Positions 58,690 to 64,000 of a stretch of DNA of 64,000 nt are shown one piece after another. The translations under genes were made by a program, and so were the position numbers. Location: NCBI RefSeq assembly GCF_002288925.2, contig NW_022098026.1:23726039-23790038 (forward strand). The letters run 5' to 3'. Position 1 is the first letter of the stretch; every line of letters starts with the position of its first letter. The notes below the pieces were generated by a model. That model did not search any database, was not told the origin of the DNA, and worked only from the letters and a program-made list of their open reading frames with translations. The stretch comes from Delphinapterus leucas. Taxonomy: Eukaryota > Chordata > Mammalia > Artiodactyla > Monodontidae.

Positions 58690-58822
58690 TTAAAAGAAGA
58701 GTGACCATATAACTTACCATCCAAACTAGGATGCTTTTGAGATAAAAGGGGGACACTCTACCAGGAGAGCAGGTGTAAACTGAGACTCTCCCGGGAAAAC
58801 CTGGACGTAAGGTCACCCTAAC
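58690..58822. mobile_element. hAT-like DNA transposon remnant
   Basis: Ends AGTGACCATATAACTTACCA and CGTAAGGTCACCCTAACTAG, with TCTCCCGGGAAAACCTGGAC inside. The terminal inverted GGTGACCATA-type motif is typical of small mammalian hAT elements. Family not certain. Confidence 0.45.
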
Positions 58823-59979
58823 TAGAATGCATGTAGGACTCCATTCCAGTGTACTTCAAGGCTCCAGCTTTCCGTTCTCTCCTTGGCTTTTCTCCAAGTT
58901 AGATCTGTTCTTGGGCGAGTCATGAGCATCTAGACTCACCCGCTCCATCATGGCCGCGTGTTAGGCAGTGGATGGAGTTTCAGCACCAGCATAGTTTGCC
59001 ATGAGTCCATCCCCACCCCCAGCTCATAGAAACCTGCATATGTGCATATACTGAGATGCTACTTATGCTGATGTGTGTGTTTGCTTCTAGAGAGCCAGCA
59101 TTTCTAAAAAGGAAAGTCCCTGTCACAGTATAATCTCCTGAGGGCTATTAGGTGACAGCAGATCAATGCTTTCTGTGTGTATGTGTTTTCCCTGACAGCC
59201 TCTCAGATGCAGAGAAAGTTCCCATCCCCAAAATCTTGCACGCAGATGACATGCTCAGTTTGTCTATCTGGGGGCAGCTCACCCTGTTCTTAACAGCCCT
59301 TCCCACTTTGGGAGGTTTAATTCCTCCCGCTTCTCAGGGCTGAATGATGCCACCCTTTGTCAGCTGAGTTTTTCCTACCGAGTGGGTTGGACTACGTGCG
59401 CAAGGCCCCTTTCTGTTCTAACGTCCTGCGTGTGTGAGAGGTTTTGCCCCACTTTTGTTGTCTGTTTGCACTGATGGCTCTGCACTGCCACCAGCCCCCG
59501 TGGTGTACAGGGCTGCCTTTTATAAGACAGCCAGACCTCAAAGGTGTGTAGTGCCCCCTGAGCATTTGAACCTCTGCTCTTACTAGCATCATCTCCTAAT
59601 GAACTGAGCCAGCCAGAGTTTCAGGATCAATTAGAGACCAGAGTTGACAAAAACGCCAGGGTTTTGATTTACGATTCAGCAAGGGAGCCTTTTAATTACT
59701 GAGAGAGGAAAGGCTGCTATGCTGTGTAAAGCTCCAGTCCTCTGTGCTCGGTGGGGCCACCAGCCTGTCCAGCTGTGCCAACCACAACTAAATATCTGCC
59801 ACCACGACCTAGTTCCCGTATCCCAGAGTTATCCCCTGGCTGAGGTGGTACAGAACACTTGTCACGTTTTCATTCAAGCCCTTCCTAACAGCACCTACAT
59901 CCCTTGGGTTTCCTCTTCCATGCACAGTCTCGGTAGAGGCATAAGTTTCCTCCCTTTTCAGAGGCTGCAGAAGCCAACT

Positions 59980-60101
59980 CCTCCCCGCTCCCCTCCCCCT
60001 CCTCCTCCTCCTCCTCCTCCTCTTCTCTCCTCCTCCCCTTCCCTCCCCCTCCCCTGCTCCTCCTCCTCCCTCTCCCCCTTCCCCTCATCCCCAACCTCCT
60101 C
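59980..60101. repeat. Polypyrimidine (CCT)n-rich tract
   Basis: About 120 bp almost entirely C and T on the + strand, with pure CTC/CCT triplets at 59996-60023. It produces false proline- and glutamate-rich open frames on the two strands. Confidence 0.92.
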
Positions 60102-60684
60102 AACTCATCACCACAGGTGAGGGACAGGCTCAGCCTCTTGGGACTTGGAAACATGAACAAGGAAGGAACAAGGGAGGAGAGAATGTGGACACAGTTGAAG
60201 GCCATTCATGGCGGGGACTCAAGGCACAGCACCTGATCAGACTCTTCCCACCTCCGATCCCTGCTGCCCAGCTCTCAGCAGCCTCCCTTGGATCCTGTTT
60301 CCAAGCTCTTTCCGCTCCCTCCTGTCCTCCCAATAAATGCCCTTCTGCCCAATAAGCCAGGATATTTCTCTTTCTGGCAACCTTCACTGGACACATACGC
60401 CATCCTGATGCCTAAGGGGTGGAGAAAAGTGACACGAGGGCCACCACTCACTTTCCTTTAACTTTCTACATAGAACTATATAAAGATTGTCATGGTCCAA
60501 GCTTTTGCCTTACCAGGAGGTTACTGGCAGTGCTGAGCAGGATAGAGCCGCTGTGTGTCATGTCCCTTTCAAATACTGCGCAAGTTCTTAAGGGCTCATA
60601 TCTCAGGTAGAAAAGGGGACACAGGGACCTGCACACTCAAAGCAGCCCAGCGGAGCAAATCAGAGGCAACACACACACCTCCCA

Positions 60685-60805
60685 CTTAAACCCAGAATGT
60701 CTTTCAGTCTCTCCATCTAGAAAACAGGGATCATAATATCTGCAGGTCTGGGGTGTCATGGGGATTAATGAATATATGTTTGCAAAGTGCTTTGATGCTA
60801 GAAGA
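60685..60805 (+). repeat. MIR fragment
   Basis: GTCTCTCCATCTAGAAAACA, GGGATCATAATATCTGCAGG and GCAAAGTGCTTTGATGC follow MIR core-to-tail order. Confidence 0.55.
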
Positions 60806-61114
60806 ACATGCTGGGTAAGTGCTGAGCTTTTTGCCAAAAGACATAGAGGGACTCAGTGTTGGATGGGAGACTTGAGATTTAGGAGTTTCTGGAATCTGGC
60901 CTCATGCTGGGTCCAGAAAAATGAAGTTGTATCTTTGTCTGTAAACAGTTGTCCAAAGAAGGGACTGGTGGGATTAGGCTGGCTTGGGCCTCATTAACTG
61001 TATTCTGTCCAGGCTGCTGATGCTGCTGGCAACAAATTTGGAACCTGTCTGTGCTGTTGCCAGTCCATTTTGCAGCATCCAACACTTTGAGACCTTTGTT
61101 TAAAACACGGGTAG

Positions 61115-61421
61115 GGGCTTCCCTGGTGGTGCAGTGGGTAAGAATCCACCTGCCAATGCAGGGGACACAGGTTTGAGCCCTGGTCCAGGAAGATCCCACA
61201 TGCCACGGAGCAAGTAAGCCCGTGCACCACAACCACTGAGCCTGCACTCTAGAGCCCGCGAGCCACAGCTACTGAGCCCATGTGCCACAACTACTGAAGC
61301 CCACACTCCTAGAGCCCGTGCTCTGAAACAAGAGAAGCCACCGCAGTGAGAAGCCCACGCAGTGCAACGAAGACCCAGTGCAGCCACAAATAAATAAATA
61401 AATAAATAAATAAATTCATTT
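61115..61421 (+). mobile_element. CHR-type SINE, long subtype
   Basis: GGGGCTTCCCTGGTGGTGCAG head, CACAACTACTGAAGCCC units, GTGCAGCCACAAATAAATAA tail with seven ATAA repeats. Imperfect duplication AAAACACGGGTAG (61102) and AAAAGAAACAGGTAG (61422). Confidence 0.93.
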
Positions 61422-62189
61422 AAAAGAAACAGGTAGATGCAGACTCTGCCAGGCAAGCCAGTGCTGGGGAGTTCTCTCCAGCCCAGCCTTCATCTCCAAA
61501 ATGTAGTCTGAGCTCTTCCTGGTGTACAGCCCACTCCGCCTCACTGACTGCATCCCCAGGGGCCAGAAGCAGGCTGAAGGCTGTGGACAGAAGCCCCTCT
61601 CTGCAAGCATCAGTTCCCAGCGTGTTTGGCTGCATATGCTTCCTGGGCAGAGTTGGCTGCATTACATGACGCCTTTCCCATCTTGTACAACACTGGTGGC
61701 TCAATATTAAACTACATATACTTTTTTAAAGCAAAACAAGGAGAGAAAAGGAGAAATAAGGGGGAATTACCTAAAGAGAAGCCTGGTGGCATTGACAGGA
61801 AGGAAAATACGTGGAGGGCATCTCTGTGCCGGGGCCTTGGTTGAACTGGTTATCTCCAGGGAATTAGCAGGGGTTATTTAATCAACAGAGTGACAAGGGG
61901 ATTCATGGACTACTCGGTAGGGGCTGTGATGCTGGGGCAGGATGGTAAAAGGGCAAGAAGGGCATGTAAAATGACACCATTCCCCATGGGGTTCAGGGAG
62001 TTGCAGGCTGGAAACATGGACAGGAGATTGGTGTTTTACAAAATATTAACACTGTTCTTAAAAATCAGAGCCTAAGGCTGAAGAATTAGGTCTTATGGAG
62101 GCATGTGTAGGGCCTATCAGCTCCTTTAGTTTGTTAATTTTCAAGTAGGATGCAGGGTTTTCCAAATGATGAACGCTCTAACTAGCCAG

Positions 62190-62425
62190 TAGGTAGGTAG
62201 CTTAGTGGTAGAGCGAGGGGCCAGCCTGGACCTGGGTTCAAATCTCAGATCTATTAATTGCTTGGACAAGTAACAGTAAATCTCTATTTTTTAACCTACA
62301 AAACAGTAGCACTAATAGTACCTACCTCAGAAGGCTGTCGAGAAAAACCTGTGAGATGATGTGGGCAGTGTTTGGCCAATGCTGGGTGTTACAGTGGGTA
62401 TACAGTAAGTGCTTACTATGTGTGA
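62190..62425 (+). repeat. MIR, nearly full length
   Basis: CTTAGTGGTAGAGCGAGGGG, CTGGGTTCAAATCTCAGATC, TAATAGTACCTACCTCAGAA and ACAGTAAGTGCTTACTATG cover head to tail. Confidence 0.75.
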
Positions 62426-62459
62426 GACAAAATGACTGGCTTCAGTGCTAAAAGCATTA

Positions 62460-62660
62460 TGGCAGCCATTCAACAAACATTTATTAATAAACAATATGTG
62501 CAGAACATATTGTTTCTGCTATAAACAAAGTCTAGAGGCTATAAAACAAGTCATATAAAATCTCTGCCTTCAAAGAGTTTAGGATCTAGTGGGAAAGTCA
62601 CTGAAAGAACAAGAAATCGCCCCTGCAAAGCGAAATGAACACATACAAGATCTTGTGCTC
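62460..62660 (-). repeat. L2 3' fragment
   Basis: CATTCAACAAACATTTATTA, CTGCCTTCAAAGAGTTTAGG and ATCTAGTGGGAAAGTCACTG are reversed L2 end motifs. Confidence 0.6.
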
Positions 62661-62857
62661 TGAACTGAGGGCTGAAGGGACACGGGGTGAAGAGTGATCA
62701 GAGCTGGAGTGAAAGATGATGATATTCAAGTCTTCTAGTTCCACCAGGCCTCAGTGTGAGACCCCTTCCCCTCCCCTCCCTCAGCATGCCCACACAGTTA
62801 TCCAGGTGTGGAAGCTGAGGCCTCCATAGTTAAGCCTGTGATGAAGACAAGTATAAA

Positions 62858-62925
62858 CATATATATATATATATATATATACATACATATATATATATAC
62901 ATACATATATATATGTATGTAGGTA
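62858..62925. repeat. (TA)n/(CATA)n microsatellite
   Basis: TATATA blocks separated by CATACA and ending GTATGTAGG, 150 bp before the SH3RF2 exon at 63075. Confidence 0.92.
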
Positions 62926-63043
62926 TTTATGGGTAGGAATACGATGAGGAGGGACCACATGTGCTATACAGTTGGGAGCAGATCGTTTTTTTAAAACAGG
63001 ACTCTTGACTGAACCTTTTCTTTCTCTATTTCTTCTCTTTCAC

Positions 63044-63061
63044 AAAAAAAAAAAAAAAAAA
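63044..63061. repeat. A18 homopolymer in a splice-acceptor region
   Basis: 18 consecutive A between the pyrimidine tract (CTTTCTCTATTTCTTCTCTT) and TTTGCACAACCAG at the exon border. Confidence 0.9.
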
Positions 63062-63074
63062 TTTGCACAACCAG

Positions 63075-63307
63075 AAAGACATCTAGTGTTCCAGACTCCC
63101 GGAGCTCTGCTCTCTACGCCACATGGACGTTATCCACCTCCTCTGTGTCCTCCCAAGGCAGCATTTCAGAAGGTGATCCCCGGCAGAGCCGGCCCTTCAA
63201 GTCCGTCTTCGTGCCCACGGCCATAGTCAACCCCGTGCGGAACCTGGCCGGTCTGAGGACCCTGGGGCAGGGTTCCCTCCGCAAAGGGCGGAGCAGCATG
63301 AGAAAGA
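63075..63307 (+). CDS. SH3RF2: SH3RF2 coding exon: Ser-rich region after SH3-3
   Basis: This exon is 233 bp: it completes the Arg codon from the previous exon, then 77 codons, then one base. The acceptor is CACAACCAG and the donor is AAAGA then GTAAGT. It encodes [20 protein letters not shown], then [34 protein letters not shown] and [16 protein letters not shown]. The Ser/Arg composition suggests a disordered, phosphorylatable segment; this is inference. Between the pyrimidine tract (63015-63042) and the AG lies an unusual run of 18 A. No competing AG occurs between the likely branch region near 63006 and the acceptor. Later C-terminal exons are outside the window. Confidence 0.94.
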
Positions 63308-64000
63308 GTAAGTGGTGGCAGAGAGGTACGTGCCTAGAGCTAGGGGATGGAGGGATCTCACACTGGCAAACAGAGTGCTTTTTGCAAAAACAAGGATCTT
63401 GGCTTTAAAACAAGCCTCTGTGAAGGTTGCTTTACACTTCCCAAATACTGCGTTGTTTTATCAGATGAAGCCAAATGGACTCAAGGTCCCCGCCCTCAGT
63501 CACTTCATACACGCACGCTGACTGATTGGGATGATACCAGCCCTGAATGCCAACATATAATTAGAGCATGGCCAAGGTGGATGCTGGTTCTTATTAAGAC
63601 AGGACAACTAAAGCACTTGCTGGATCAATGCTTCTTAAACTGTGCTCCATGGAACCCCTCAGGAGGTGCCAAAAGGGAAACAAGGGGAAGAGGAAAAGAG
63701 GAGTCATTGCTAAGAGCCCCTGAATCCCACTTTGTTTAACTAATATACGCACAAGGTAAAAAAATTATATTGTACAAAAGTACCTTATATTGTACAAATG
63801 TCTCCTTCATATCCTTCCCCCCAGTCCCAAGTTCTCGTCCATGTACATACATACCTTGTAACCTTAGTACACTGCTCTGCACCTTGGTTTTATTTTTATA
63901 TAACATCCACATTGCACACATGGCAATTATATAGCTCCTTCATCTTCAAAGCCAGGCTTTTATCTCCTAATATATTGAATTTCTGCATAAGGCTTCATTT
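63308..64000 (+). other. SH3RF2: SH3RF2 intron, 5' part, running off the window
   Basis: It begins with the consensus donor GTAAGT. No further exon is visible before the window ends, and no repeat is identified with confidence. Confidence 0.8.

Larger units (their letters stand above)
56011..63074 (+). other. SH3RF2: SH3RF2 intron after the SH3-3 exon (7.1 kb)
   Basis: GTGGGT to CAG, phase 2. It holds MIR, a long L2 copy, a hAT-like remnant, a 120-bp pyrimidine tract, one CHR SINE and a TA-rich microsatellite. Positions 58825-59975 and 61430-62185 show nothing I can name. Confidence 0.85.
1..64000 (+). other. SH3RF2: SH3RF2 gene body, internal part (six exons and introns)
   Basis: Six exons on the + strand translate in order into SH3RF2 (also called PPP1R39 or HEPP1). 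The order is SH3-1, SH3-2, linker, SH3-3 and Ser-rich tail. From family knowledge, the full human protein is about 729 residues, with a RING finger at the N-terminus. It acts as an E3 ubiquitin ligase, restrains JNK-driven apoptosis by promoting turnover of its relative SH3RF1/POSH, and binds protein phosphatase 1. No RING exon and no C-terminal PP1-binding region were found here, so the gene runs off both ends of the window. Visible exons total about 1.18 kb, or 394 codons. All junctions are GT/AG and in frame, with no stop or frameshift, so the gene looks functional. SH3RF1 and SH3RF3 are the alternatives, but the linker and the third SH3 domain match SH3RF2. Confidence 0.95.

Noticed and set aside
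59190..59343. Possible extra SH3RF2 exon after CCCTGACAG at 59199
   Set aside because: The acceptor looks fair, but the frame ends in a stop and does not match SH3RF2 between SH3-3 and the Ser-rich exon, which join directly in phase.
59719..60205. Proline-rich (+) and glutamate-rich (-) open frames
   Set aside because: They arise from the CCT/AGG repeat; no codon bias, start context or family match.
1946..61421. tRNA genes inside the SINEs (A and B boxes)
   Set aside because: These are SINE promoter remnants; no cloverleaf with an anticodon arm and acceptor stem can be drawn.
1..64000. CRISPR arrays, operons, phage or bacterial mobile systems
   Set aside because: Everything seen is vertebrate nuclear DNA: spliced exons, SINEs, L1s and MIR/L2. 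Nothing has prokaryotic organisation.

Overview
This is mammalian nuclear DNA, most likely from a whale or dolphin. The window holds at least ten copies of the tRNA-derived SINE whose head reads GGGCTTCCCTGGTGGCGCAG (the CHR family of Cetacea and their artiodactyl relatives). They include the subtype ending in GTACCGC plus poly(A), which is very abundant in cetaceans. L1 3' ends of the cetartiodactyl type are also present, and no ruminant-specific Bov-tA SINE was seen. The species cannot be fixed from the sequence.

The only protein-coding gene I can support is SH3RF2 on the + strand, an E3 ubiquitin ligase with a RING finger and three SH3 domains. The window lies wholly inside it. Six consecutive coding exons are visible: 4886-5155 (SH3-1 and the first half of SH3-2), 8494-8589 (second half of SH3-2), 15014-15334 (basic/Ser-rich linker), 54225-54316 (linker), 55840-56010 (SH3-3) and 63075-63307 (Ser-rich region after SH3-3). 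All have GT/AG borders and compatible phases (0, 0, 0, 2, 2, 1), and together they give one open frame of about 394 codons with no stop. The RING-encoding exon must lie upstream and the C-terminal exons downstream.

About 98 percent of the window is intron. The 38.9-kb intron 15335-54224 carries most of the transposon load. It contains a + strand L1 (33.7-36.9 kb), several - strand L1 fragments, and a nearly full-length but dead - strand L1 (43613-50242) inserted into an older L1 with a 19-bp target duplication. SINEs sit on top of these. A 100-N assembly gap lies in the younger L1, and the same ~49 bp flanks both sides of it. Older MIR, L2 and hAT/Tigger-like fragments and microsatellites fill much of the rest.

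I found no undescribed biological system. The points most worth a second look are the splice-site context of two SH3RF2 exons, the assembly gap, the L1/SINE nesting and some odd fragments within it, and a few non-repetitive intronic blocks that could be regulatory. Repeat family names come from recognition by eye, so boundaries of ancient elements are approximate.
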